NCBI GenBank assembly: GCA_002270565.1
Contig: NQMI01000149.1
Coordinates: 96,397-109,814 of the forward strand
Length of the DNA stretch: 13,418 bases
From: Stenocarpella maydis
Lineage: Eukaryota; Ascomycota; Sordariomycetes; Diaporthales; Diaporthaceae
Reading direction: 5' to 3'
In this document: positions 1-7,954 of the stretch, in pieces
Position numbering within the stretch: the stretch's first letter is position 1
Layout of the letters: every line of letters begins with the position of its first letter
The notes under the pieces: generated by a model
Seen by the model: the letters and a program-made list of their open reading frames with translations, nothing else
What the model was told of the DNA's origin: nothing
Databases searched by the model: none
Made by a program: the position numbers and the translations under genes

Positions 1-1066
1 CCACGCCCCCCCCGCTTCTTCCGATTTCTTCTTCTCTAATTAACCCAGAACCTCACATGCTCCTATCCTTATCCCCTACCCTAGGAAACGTATGACCAAA
101 ACTACGATAAAGCTACTCATCGCCCATCTGACTTGAGTCGACCGGCCTTGTTACGTGCAATCAGTCAAACAGTAAATTACCCGGAGATTCTTCAAGATGG
201 CGGCATACCTAAGTGAATTATACCCTTGAAAAATCATAGCTGGTATATATGGCCTACATTAGCCCGGTCTTACTGCAAAACAACGCACACGTTAACACAT
301 GGCATAAAACACAAGGAAGTCAGCCGGCTATCAACCAGCTTCTAGTAGCTCGGCTTGATGACTGCCAACGCCATTGGCGATTTGGAACAAGGAGGTATTT
401 ACTTCACAAGGTCGTCCATGTATCCATAACTATTTTGGTGAAAGGTATCACCAGTGGACGGCCACCTACTTGGGGGGGTTTTCCTCCACGGTCACTGTTC
501 CGATGAGCTAGGTATATCCCATCTGGCTCTAGCAAGAGGGTCGATAGTTAAAACCTCAATTGTTTTGAGACACTGTATTGCAGAGAGTTCAGCAACGACG
601 CATCACAGAGCACATAGCCTACACGTCTCGGGTGCCGTCAGTCATCTATGGTTAACAAGCGATGAGGTTTCCGGCATAATTTTCATAAGAGAGGCCTGCG
701 ACGATGTATAGTCTGATCTACCCTGTGATGAATACCTTCAGAGTAGTTGAGTCAAGGTTAGGGACCGTCAAGAATACTCTGACGGATCCTCGTGGGCGCT
801 GAGTAGCTTATCACAGCGTGTCTACCGCTCGGTGTACACAATAGGAGCCGTAGGACCCCAACCTGGGAATATGGAAGAACACAGGGCACGTGGGTGCCCA
901 AGTCGAATGGTCCGCGCTGGCTATCAAACAGTGCTAAGAAAAGACACGAAGAATCCTCAGGACTTGCTTGGCAAGGCCGGCAATGCCATGTGTGTGAGAT
1001 CCACACCAGAGGCCAAGACCCCTGGCCATCCAGGATTGGCACATATTACATGACGACCAAGCTGCT
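1..1066. other. Intergenic region downstream of the aminopeptidase gene, no gene seen
   Basis: No open frame here has convincing protein character in either direction. The longest are under about 105 codons, lack GC-rich third positions and match no family I recognise. By eye the base composition is clearly more AT-rich than the coding blocks, as expected for fungal intergenic or decayed sequence. A short hairpin lies at 884-899 (arms GGGCAC and GTGCCC, 4-nt loop) and contains a CACGTG hexamer at 887-892. I cannot assign a function to either. Confidence 0.6.
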
Positions 1067-2525
1067 CTAGCCCGACGAGATGATCCTCTCCAGCTCCTCC
1101 GGGTCCTTGGCGACGCTGGTGAAGTTCTCGCACCCGTCCTTGGTGATGCGCACGTTGTCCTCGATCCTCACGCCGCCGACGTCCCAGTACCTGTCGAGCA
1201 CGCCGGCGTCGATGTGCTTCGCGGTGGCCGGGTCCTTGAGGGCCGGGTCGATGATGAACTTGCAAAAGTAGATGCCGGGCTCGACGGTGATGACGGCCCC
1301 GGCGGGCAGGGTGCCGCGCTTCCGCAGGTACCGGAACATGGGGTCCGGGTCGGCGTAGTTGGGGTCGCCGCCCGTGTCGTGCGTGTCCATGCCCATGTAG
1401 TGGCCCAGGCCGTGGGGGAAGAAGGCGACGCTCGCCTTGCTCTTGAAGATGTCCTCCCTGTCGCCCTTGAGGATTCCCAGCCCGAGGAGGCCGTCGATGG
1501 CGATGCGGTGCGCGTTGGCGTGCACGTCATCCCAGCTGACGCCCTCCCTGAGCATGGCGATGCTCTCGAGCTGCATCCTCAGGACGATGTCGTAGATGGC
1601 GCGGCTCTCGGGGGTGAACCTGCCGCTGATGGGGAAGGTGCGGGTGATGTCGGAGGCGTAGCAGCTGATCTCGCAGCCGGCATCCACCAGGAGGTTCAGC
1701 TTGCCGTCGAGGGGCTGGTCGTTGCGGACGTAGTGCAGGGTCGCGGCCGAGCGGCCGCTGGCGACGATTGTGCTGTAGGCCTGGTTCTTGGAGCCCCTCG
1801 AGACAAAGTGCGACAGCAGGACTGCCTCGAGCTCCGTCTCGTTCTTTGCGCGGCGGACCTTCTCCATGACGGCCCTGTGGGCGGCGGACGAGATGTCGCT
1901 GGCCTTTTGGATCAGGGCCACCTCGTAGTCGGACTTTACGACGCGGGAGTACTCGATGGCCTCCTTGAGGATGCTCAGGTTCTTCTCGTCGAACTCGAGG
2001 AAGGTGATGTGGTCCGAGACCTGGCCGTGGATGGCGTAGACGGTCTTGGAGGTGCCGTTTGCGAGGCGAGCAAGGGTGGCGTTCACGTCTGTGGTGGGGG
2101 CGGCATGGGTGACGTCGTACTGGTCGAGGGCCTCGGCGGTGCTCAGCGGCAGGCCGGACCAGACCACGGACTCGGCATCGACAGGAGGGATGAAGAGGGT
2201 CGACTCGCTCGAGGCCATGTCGTAGGTGAAGTGGCAGTCGGGCAGGTCACAGCCGGTCAGGTAGTAGAAGTACCGGCGCTGTCTGGGGTCTGAGTTAGGT
2301 AGGGGCAGGCATAATTGTCGAATGGTGTGGAACGGGGTAATATATTGGATATTACCGAAAGTGCTCCTCCTGGTCACAGTCCTCGATCATCCTCGTCTTG
2401 CCGCCCTCGAGGTAGATGACACCGCCCGTGGCACCTGGCAGCTTGGAGCGGATGTACTCGGCGACGCGTTTGGCATGGAGCTTTCCGGGGTATTTGCCCT
2501 TCAGGATCTCCTCGTAGGGCGCCAT
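1067..2525 (-). CDS. pepP: Xaa-Pro aminopeptidase, PepP type (peptidase family M24B), two exons
   Basis: A metalloaminopeptidase that removes an N-terminal residue preceding proline; family members use two metal ions, usually manganese. The exons are 2525-2356 and 2282-1067 (461 aa). The joined protein reads straight through a conserved block ([14 protein letters not shown]) across the splice site. The N-terminal domain is about residues 1-165 and the pita-bread catalytic domain about 180-450. All five metal ligands of the family are visible: D257 (LLVDAG), D268 (SDITR), H351 (PHGLGH), E391 (VTVEPGIY) and E431 (GGVRIEDN). Fungal PepP proteins begin at [10 protein letters not shown] and are about 460 residues, which supports the ATG at 2525; its context (A at -3, G at +4) is good. 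The same frame stays open upstream to an ATG at 2747, giving a possible 535-residue form. Cytosolic location is the family default and is inferred. Confidence 0.95.
2283..2355 (-). other. Spliceosomal intron of the aminopeptidase gene (73 nt, phase 2)
   Basis: The donor is GTAATA just after TTTCG; the acceptor is CCCCAG at 2283; a CTAAC branch site lies about 10 nt before the acceptor. Removal joins CG to A to form an arginine codon and restores the conserved [10 protein letters not shown] block. If retained, the frame meets TAA immediately (CGG TAA), so unspliced mRNA could make only a short N-terminal peptide. The donor lies inside a perfect 8-bp inverted repeat (arms 2336-2343 and 2349-2356). 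Confidence 0.93.
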
Positions 2526-2747
2526 CTTGACGTGTTGGGGCTCAGGTCTTGTCGCCAAGGGGCGAAACAGCCGTGCTGAGCTCGTGAGGCCACGGGCCGG
2601 AGCAGTCGAGGGAGCAGTGAGAGCCGAAGCTGGAGAAGTAGCTGGTAAGCGGGCAAGCAGTTGAAGTCGGCGGGCACTGGTGACGACGAGGGCGGCTCGC
2701 TTGAGCGGTGGAATGTGAGGCTGCCACAGGGGGAGAAGGGCTCGCAT
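2526..2747 (-). CDS. Possible mitochondrial-type N-terminal extension of the aminopeptidase
   Basis: This is 74 in-frame codons from an ATG at 2747 to the family-type start at 2525. The translation is basic and almost free of acids: nine Arg, two Lys and a single Glu, the latter near the end. It is rich in Ala, Leu, Ser and Pro and carries arginine-spaced stretches ([22 protein letters not shown]) like a mitochondrial presequence with a processing site. There is no stop in frame and no ATG in any frame on this strand between 2747 and 2525. The upstream ATG has a poor context (C at -3) and the inner one a good context, which fits leaky scanning and two products. It could instead be 5' UTR that happens to be open; homologues usually begin at the inner Met. 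Confidence 0.45.
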
Positions 2748-2930
2748 AAGAGGCAGCAGCTAGCCCACATAGGTACTCGGTAGATACAAGCAGCAGCCAG
2801 GCCGTGGTGTGTGTGTGTGGTTATGGTCGGGGAAAGAAACAGGGCGCCCACGCATCCACCCGTGTGCATCAATCATGCCCCGCACTGCTGGAGCTCCCCC
2901 GCCTTGTCGCCTTGTGGGCTTAGTGCTGAC

Positions 2931-2942
2931 CTACCTAGGTAG
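2931..2942. promoter_or_regulatory. Palindrome CTACCTAGGTAG upstream of the aminopeptidase
   Basis: A perfect 12-bp palindrome about 185 bp upstream of the outer ATG (2747) and about 405 bp upstream of the inner ATG (2525). A TACGGAGTA element follows at 3034-3042. Related CCTAGG and TACGGA(A/G)TACTCCGTA sequences recur elsewhere in the window, most clearly at 6191-6212. Whether these bind a regulator or are relics of a dispersed short repeat cannot be told from sequence. Confidence 0.3.
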
Positions 2943-3107
2943 TCTCTGCCCCTCAGCAACACAGCATGCCAGGCATGCCACCCTCAGCTGACAGCGCCCT
3001 GGCTGATCGGCACAGGGGCACGGCTTTACAATCTACGGAGTACAGTAGCAGAGTCGTAGGGAATAATCAGGGTCCTCGGAGCAAGCCGAATTCCAGCATC
3101 GCCTGTG

Positions 3108-3155
3108 GCACCATGATTGATCCGCACCCAACGAATGCGGATGGAATCATGGCAC
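3108..3155. repeat. Imperfect inverted repeat / hairpin
   Basis: The left arm, around 3111-3126 (CCATGATTGATCCGCA), pairs with the right arm, around 3136-3152. There are seven base pairs next to the loop, a 1x2 internal mismatch, then eight more pairs. The loop is 9 nt (CCCAACGAA, 3127-3135). It lies in a gene-free stretch. It could be a relic of a small inverted-repeat element or a structured RNA, but no target-site duplication is evident. Confidence 0.5.
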
Positions 3156-3194
3156 GTAGACCCCAATGGTAGTACACGTAAGTCGGTCAAGATG

Positions 3195-3212
3195 CTATAG
3201 CGCAGGCTATAG
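3195..3212. repeat. Short perfect hairpin
   Basis: The arms CTATAGC and GCTATAG form a 7-bp perfect stem around a 4-nt GCAG loop. It is too small to assign a role. Confidence 0.4.
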
Positions 3213-3421
3213 ACACCATCTCATATACATCCATATCCCGGAGCCGCTTCTACCGGCCTGACCATCCGAACAGGGGTCAGCGCCCAAAGTGGTCGCATAT
3301 CTAGCTCCGCGCGTACTGGCGGGTTTGTAAGTTTTGATATTATATATATGTGGACACGTTCATGCTCGTATGTATGAATAAACAACGAAAATGCTCTCGT
3401 ATATGCCCCCATGCCGGATGC

Positions 3422-3454
3422 AAAAAAAAAAAAGGGGGGGGGGGGGGAAAAAAA
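3422..3454. repeat. All-purine homopolymer tract A12-G14-A7
   Basis: Thirty-three consecutive purines on the plus strand: 12 A, 14 G, then 7 A. The tract lies about 185-215 bp downstream of the cyclin stop codon, so on the minus strand a transcript running this far would contain T7-C14-T12. Its exact length is prone to polymerase slippage and sequencing error. Confidence 0.85.
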
Positions 3455-3637
3455 TCACGTTACCGCCCAAACAGGTGACCCGTACCCACAAACGCCCCCA
3501 AAAGGCACGATACATTGCGCGTGATGCTGTGCCCCCAAAACAGGTGATGCCCAATGCAATGATATATGTAGGCAGATTATTACAGTCTCCCCCAGATTTC
3601 CACGTGTGTTCTCGCCCGACCCCCCCCCCTCCGCCGC

Positions 3638-4891
3638 TCATCCCTCAACCACAGCCTGGGGGGGCGGGTTCCTGGGCTTGGGCAGGCTCGCGAGGCTCAG
3701 CCCGGGCAGTGGCATCCTCCCCCCCTGCGCCCCGCCCGCGCCCGCGCCTATCCTGCTCAGGCCCGCGCCGCTCTTCATGCTTGCCCAGTGATCCTGCAGC
3801 AGGCCCGCGCCGACGACAAGCTCGAAGCCGCAGAGGAAGCAGAAGCTGATCTCGAGGCGGGCCAGCTCCAGCTCGCTCACGCCGCCCACCTTGGCCACCT
3901 TGGCGTGCGGGTAGCTGAGGTCCTCGAGCGCCTTCATGGCCACCCTCAGGCCGGCCAGCAGCAGGCGGTGGGCGTTCCTCTTGGTGACGGCCACGGCGCG
4001 CTCGTCGACGGCCAGGCGGTGGATGTAGAAGCTGGTGGCCAGGTAGACGGCCGTGCTCATGGGGCAGAAGCGGTGGATGCGCAGCAGGTAGTCGCTGATG
4101 CCTATGGGGGGCGGCTTCTTGCTGTAGAACTTGCGGGTTATGGCGTTGTGCTGCATGTTGAGGGGCTGGCTGTTGGCGCCGATGACCACGTATGGCTCCG
4201 GGGTCGACGAGGGCGGCGGCGGCGGCACGAAGCTGGTGGGCTCGGGGCTCGGGGTCGGCCTGAGGCGGACGCCGTCGATGGGCTGCGGGGCGGGCTGGTG
4301 CAGGCCGGGCACCGAGAGGCCGGCGGTGCGCGTGGGCTTCGGGACGGCCAGCACGGGCCCGGCGGGGCTCTGCTGGGACGAGGGCGGCGATATGGTGCCC
4401 TGGTCGTCGGGCAGGGGGGCGGCGGGGCCGGGGGTGTGGCCGGCGTCCTGGACCTGGTTGGCCAGCTCCTGCTCGCGCAGGCGCGCGAGGCTCCTCTCGG
4501 AGTAGTTGCGCACGATGCTCTCCTTCTCGGCCTGCATGCTCCTCATGTTGGGGATGTGGGGGGTCACGGGGGGCGGGGTCGGGGGGATGTCGCCAGTTAT
4601 GCGCACGAGGGCCTCGACGCCCGCGCTGAGCAGCTTGAGGGCGGCGAGGGCAGGGACCTTGAAGATGTCGTCGGGCTGGGCGCTGAGCTGGGGCGAGGTG
4701 ATGGGCTGGAGGTCGGCCTGGGGCGGCTGGATGGTCAGGACGGGGTCGGTCGAGGGCTCGGGCGGCGGCGGCGGCGACTGCGGCACGGAGCTGTCGCCGG
4801 AGTCGTCATCGTGATTTGTTGTTGTCGGTTGTGGTGGTGGTGGTGGTGGTGGTTGTTCTTCCGCCCCGGTGTCCTGTGGGTTTGGCGACAT
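3638..4891 (-). CDS. Pho80-type (Pho85-class) cyclin, probable PREG-like phosphate regulator
   Basis: A 417-residue cyclin from one uninterrupted exon. The Pho80/cyclin domain covers about residues 250-365. Diagnostic blocks are FYSKKPPPIGISDYLLRIHR (255-274), NAHRLLLAGLRVAMKALED (306-324) and AKVGGVSELELARLE (333-347). These correspond to the Pho80 features SK-PP-I-I-YL-RI, HR-L--A--VA-K and YAKVGGV--ELN-LE. The N-terminal 250 residues look disordered: proline runs encoded by a CCN repeat (codons 13-20), acidic patches and many Ser/Thr-Pro sites, with one conserved-looking island (about 94-140, VRITGDIPPTPP then MQAEKES). By family the protein pairs with a Pho85-type kinase; Neurospora PREG and yeast Pho80 keep the phosphate-starvation activator inactive when phosphate is ample, in the nucleus. 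Assignment to PREG rather than another Pcl is inferred. The start at 4891 has G at -3. Confidence 0.9.
   Translation of the reverse strand: MSPNPQDTGAEEQPPPPPPPQPTTTNHDDDSGDSSVPQSPPPPPEPSTDPVLTIQPPQADLQPITSPQLSAQPDDIFKVPALAALKLLSAGVEALVRITGDIPPTPPPVTPHIPNMRSMQAEKESIVRNYSERSLARLREQELANQVQDAGHTPGPAAPLPDDQGTISPPSSQQSPAGPVLAVPKPTRTAGLSVPGLHQPAPQPIDGVRLRPTPSPEPTSFVPPPPPSSTPEPYVVIGANSQPLNMQHNAITRKFYSKKPPPIGISDYLLRIHRFCPMSTAVYLATSFYIHRLAVDERAVAVTKRNAHRLLLAGLRVAMKALEDLSYPHAKVAKVGGVSELELARLEISFCFLCGFELVVGAGLLQDHWASMKSGAGLSRIGAGAGGAQGGRMPLPGLSLASLPKPRNPPPQAVVEG
4829..4855. repeat. TGG triplet repeat encoding the cyclin N-terminal proline run
   Basis: A TGG/CCA triplet run inside the cyclin coding sequence, read on the minus strand as consecutive proline codons near residues 13-20. 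Being a whole-codon repeat, its expansion or contraction would change proline number without breaking the frame. Similar but shorter CCN-rich proline runs occur at about residues 40-45 and 223-227. Confidence 0.7.
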
Positions 4892-5020
4892 GGCTGGAGA
4901 ATTGCCTTGTCCTCTCGGTCGCGGTCTCGTATCGCGTCGGCAGAGGACGGCGATGTTTTGGGGTGTTTTTTTGCTGCAATCCCAAGGGCTGCGGTGGACT
5001 CTGCAGGCTTTTCCCTACGG

Positions 5021-5033
5021 ATTGGTCGACCAA
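5021..5033 (-). promoter_or_regulatory. CCAAT box within a perfect palindrome, cyclin promoter
   Basis: On the minus strand this reads TTGGTCGACCAAT: a CCAAT box whose bases form part of the perfect 12-bp palindrome TTGGTCGACCAA. It lies about 130-140 bp upstream of the cyclin ATG, a usual distance for a fungal Hap/CBC-bound CCAAT box. Binding is inferred from motif and position only. Confidence 0.35.
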
Positions 5034-5070
5034 GTCCGGGCGGGTCTAGATCGTGGTCGAGGACGAGGGC

Positions 5071-5109
5071 GAGTCGAGTCGACGCGAGTCGAGTCGAGGC
5101 GAGTCGAGT
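5071..5109. repeat. GAGTC pentanucleotide repeat, interrupted
   Basis: About seven GAGTC units, some separated by GAC, GC or GGC, starting about 180 bp upstream of the cyclin ATG. On the minus strand it reads as repeated GACTC, which resembles but does not match the full TGACTCA bZIP site. Confidence 0.7.
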
Positions 5110-5757
5110 TGTGGTTTGTCTTGGCTATCGTGTTCCCCTTTCTGATCTCCCTTCCCCCTGCCTTGCTAGCTCTCTCTTATTACCTCGGCTACTATGTACC
5201 AGGTTGCCAGCTCGCGGCCCTGTTGACCTGAGAATGAAGACTAGAGTCGCAAGCCGTGATTGTCGTGGTCGTCGTTGTGGTGGAGATATATGTCGGGTAT
5301 TTTGGCGGGGCGGAGTGGGCTCAGGACGGGCCAGGGTGGTTGGTTTCTTCCCCTGCTTGGCGATAATGAGTACGCCGGAGCAGGACTGCTCATGGTCTCG
5401 TGGTGTCTCGCCCCTCTCCTGTTGTGCTCCCCTCCTATTTTCCTCCTACGTGCTGACTGCTGCTGTTGTGCTGGCGGTGGGTTTACGGTTTGAGCTGCAG
5501 TGGAGGTCGGATGGGGCGACGGGGCTGATGTGAACTGCCAGGGTGGAATAGGTAACCTAGATACACGGAGGTGTGGCCTAGGTTGAATGGCGAAGTAGGA
5601 AGCAAGCGATCAAGGGTCTCGTGAGACAGACACGAGGTCTAACTACTATGGAGACGTATAGTACACTAGGTAGATACATAGCTATGTGCTATGGCAGAGT
5701 CGAGACCGAGACCCTGATTGTTGGGCATGGGGTGGGGAGAGGAAGCCGAGGAGGGCC

Positions 5758-5792
5758 GGTTGCAGGTTGCAGGTTGCAGGTTGCAGGTTGCA
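5758..5792. repeat. (GGTTGCA)5 tandem repeat
   Basis: Five exact head-to-tail copies of the 7-mer GGTTGCA, followed directly by GGGGACAGGG. It is a minisatellite-like array in non-coding DNA; I see no more copies elsewhere in the window. Confidence 0.9.
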
Positions 5793-5956
5793 GGGGACAG
5801 GGCTGGGGGCAGGGGCCATGTGCAGGTTCAGAAGGTGGGGCGGATGGCACTTTACACTACACCACACTACATAGTACAATACACTTGCACTTGTTAGTCT
5901 GCGTGGGGGGGTGGTCGATTTACTAAAGGTTGGGCAGGTGGGCAGCAGGCAAGAAA

Positions 5957-5967
5957 GGGGGGGGGGG
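5957..5967. repeat. G11 homopolymer
   Basis: Eleven consecutive G after AAGAAA, in non-coding DNA. It is of the same type as the joined A/G and T/G blocks at 3422, 7488 and 7718. Confidence 0.8.
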
Positions 5968-6190
5968 CTGCCGAGTCGCGCGGCCAGATATCACGACGAG
6001 AATGAGAAAGGACGAAACTATCTATTCAATAAGGACAGCAATGACTGCTGCTGCTATTAACTGCAGGTGTTGTTAACCTACATGACTCTGTGACACAGAA
6101 CAGGGGATGACAACAGGGGGAAATAAATAATAAAAAAAAAGCAAGAAAAGAAATATCCGGATTGATACCATACCGGCCATGCTGCCGATA

Positions 6191-6212
6191 TACGGAATAC
6201 TCCGTACCTAGG
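6191..6212. promoter_or_regulatory. Near-palindrome TACGGAATACTCCGTA followed by CCTAGG
   Basis: TACGGAATACTCCGTA differs from the perfect palindrome TACGGAGTACTCCGTA by one base, and it runs into a CCTAGG palindrome. The half element TACGGAGTA also occurs at 3034-3042 and a CTACCTAGGTAG palindrome at 2931-2942. From general familiarity such sequences are common between genes in Pezizomycotina; their role is unknown to me. Confidence 0.3.
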
Positions 6213-6580
6213 CCAAGTATGCATAGCACTATGCAGATACTGCGCCTGCGGTTTGTCGGAGGGGCAAAATTGGCAATTTGTTGTACCCTGGCTCGCCCGG
6301 ACACGGGAGCACGGCCAGTCAGGTTAGCTGTGACACCTGGAATCAACATGGCCCGAGGCTTGAAGATGATCAATCAGAACACGGCGGCTAGTATTTCGGG
6401 TGGCTTATTAGCAAAATACTCACATTTCATATTTGGAATCCCGCAACTATGTGTTTGGACTTGGCCACCCACACACGCTGACAAGAAGCACAAGACGACA
6501 ACAGCAATAACAACAACACCACGACAGGATATTACGCCTGAGCACACGTGCTCCTCATCTTGTGGGATGGGATGAGACGA

Positions 6581-6615
6581 GACATGACATGGCATGACAT
6601 GACATGACATTACAT
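6581..6615. repeat. (GACAT)7 pentanucleotide repeat, two variant copies
   Basis: Seven head-to-tail pentamers, five exact GACAT plus one GGCAT and one TACAT, in non-coding DNA. The short peptides that can be read through it are repeat artefacts. Confidence 0.85.
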
Positions 6616-7487
6616 GTCTGCTGTGCCTTTCTTCCTTCTGCCCCCTCCGAAGTGGCCCAAGCTCCTTGCATTCCCCTTCCCCACCATCCAGCCCTCCTCT
6701 CCCGGATAAAAAGAAATCTACCTAATTGACAACCGTCCTGCTTAATATATGACATGTCTATATTCTCCTTTTTAAGAGAAAAGAAAAAACGTACCAAGAT
6801 GATAGAGGGTTTTAAAGCTTATAACGTAATAGGTGCACATGTCCTCACCACCACATCTGCCCATCTACCACAGCTTGCTACACAGACATGCAGGTATTCG
6901 GGCACCAAAATCAAGGACAGACATGCACGCGCGCCCCGGATTGGACACAAGGCGCACACCTGCGACGCACACCCGCAGGAGAGATCACCACACCCCTACT
7001 GCCACGCTAGCCTGCCTCCCGACGGCGCCTGCGACTGATGTGAGGTCCAGCAGGTGGCAACACAGACCGGGCAACTCTTGCACAGGCCTGGCCTGGCTGG
7101 GCTCCCGCCCCCGCGGCCCCATCCGCCCGGTGGCTTGTATGTATACTACAACAGACCCCTGCGCGCTGTTTCTTTATATGGGCGGTAAATACACTATGCT
7201 GCTGGGTGTGACTCACCTCCCATGTGCGTTCGTGGCGTCGAGGCTTCTCCACGCCCCCTCCGAGCAACGCCCCGGCGGGGGGTGGGGGGGTTCAGGCTCA
7301 TCCGAAATGCGCGATTGGTTGGTTTGTTCGCAACTGGTCTCGGCCTGTTGGGGAGAGCTGAATAGTTAACCTGGGCCTGGCGTCTGTCGGGATACTTGGG
7401 AGAGGGTGGATTCACACAGAGATGGGCGGCGACGTTGGCAGAAGAGATGTGTACGGCACGGCATCAAAGAGGTCTACTTGACCTCGA

Positions 7488-7502
7488 TTTTTTTGGGGGG
7501 GG
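7488..7502. repeat. Joined homopolymers T7-G8
   Basis: Seven T followed directly by eight G in non-coding DNA. Confidence 0.8.
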
Positions 7503-7717
7503 AGTCTCTGTAGGCACGCGGTATATGGGGTCGCAAGGAGAGACAGCTTACCCTGGAGGATCCTCCATGGGCGACACACCAACGAGGGGCATACACAATG
7601 ACATAGAACCGAGACTTATCAAGATCCCACGGGGAGTATCTAGACTAAGGAGAGAGAGCTAGAGATAAAACCCAGAGGAGGTCTCTTGCGGGTACGGGTG
7701 GCACAAGCCAGACCACA

Positions 7718-7739
7718 CCCCCCCCCCAAAAAAAAAAAA
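7718..7739. repeat. Joined homopolymers C10-A12
   Basis: Ten C followed directly by twelve A (T12-G10 on the minus strand) in non-coding DNA, about 380-400 bp downstream of the ThDP enzyme stop codon. Confidence 0.85.
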
Positions 7740-7954
7740 CATTTGTCCCGCTGGTCGCTGTGCGGCCACGATATCTGGAGCAGCCCTCACCCCGATCGCG
7801 CACAGATTGGGATCGACAGGTCATCCCGACACCAGGCAGCAGGGCGCCCTGCGGCGTAACAGCCCATCCGCAACAAGCCCTGCCGCATGAGAGACAGATC
7901 TTTCCGGCCTGCAGGCAGGCATCTCTAATGCGCGTTGCCCGTGTGCCCCCGGAG

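Larger units (their letters stand above)
2748..3637. other. Intergenic region between aminopeptidase promoter and cyclin gene 3' end
   Basis: This stretch must hold the aminopeptidase promoter and the 3' end of the cyclin transcript. I see no gene. It contains a perfect 12-bp palindrome at 2931-2942, a TACGGAGTA element at 3034-3042, an imperfect hairpin at 3108-3155, a 7-bp stem hairpin at 3195-3212, a 33-nt all-purine A12G14A7 tract at 3422-3454 and a CACGTG at 3601-3606. Two related stretches near 3468 and 3533, each with CCCAAA(A)CAGGTGA, form a short imperfect direct repeat. Confidence 0.55.
4892..5620 (-). other. Promoter / 5' leader region of the cyclin gene
   Basis: No gene is seen here on either strand. 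Upstream of the cyclin ATG lie a GTCGAC-centred palindrome overlapping a CCAAT box (5021-5033), a (GAGTC)n-like repeat (5071-5109) and long T- and C-rich stretches (on the plus strand) towards 5110-5480. The plus-strand frame that runs through here from 3788 is an antisense shadow of the cyclin gene. Confidence 0.5.

Noticed and set aside
1214..2293. 359-codon open frame on the plus strand
   Set aside because: It is an antisense shadow of exon 2 of the aminopeptidase, whose five metal ligands fix the coding strand.
3601..3606. CACGTG as a phosphate-regulon activator site for the cyclin gene
   Set aside because: It lies downstream of the cyclin stop codon and about 850 bp upstream of the aminopeptidase. 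Single CACGTG hexamers also occur at 887, near 6544 and inside intron 1 at 9921, as expected by chance.
3788..5533. 581-codon open frame on the plus strand
   Set aside because: It lies antisense to the cyclin gene. Its Gly/Val/Arg/Asp-rich translation is what GC-rich third positions of the opposite strand produce, and it has no domain character.
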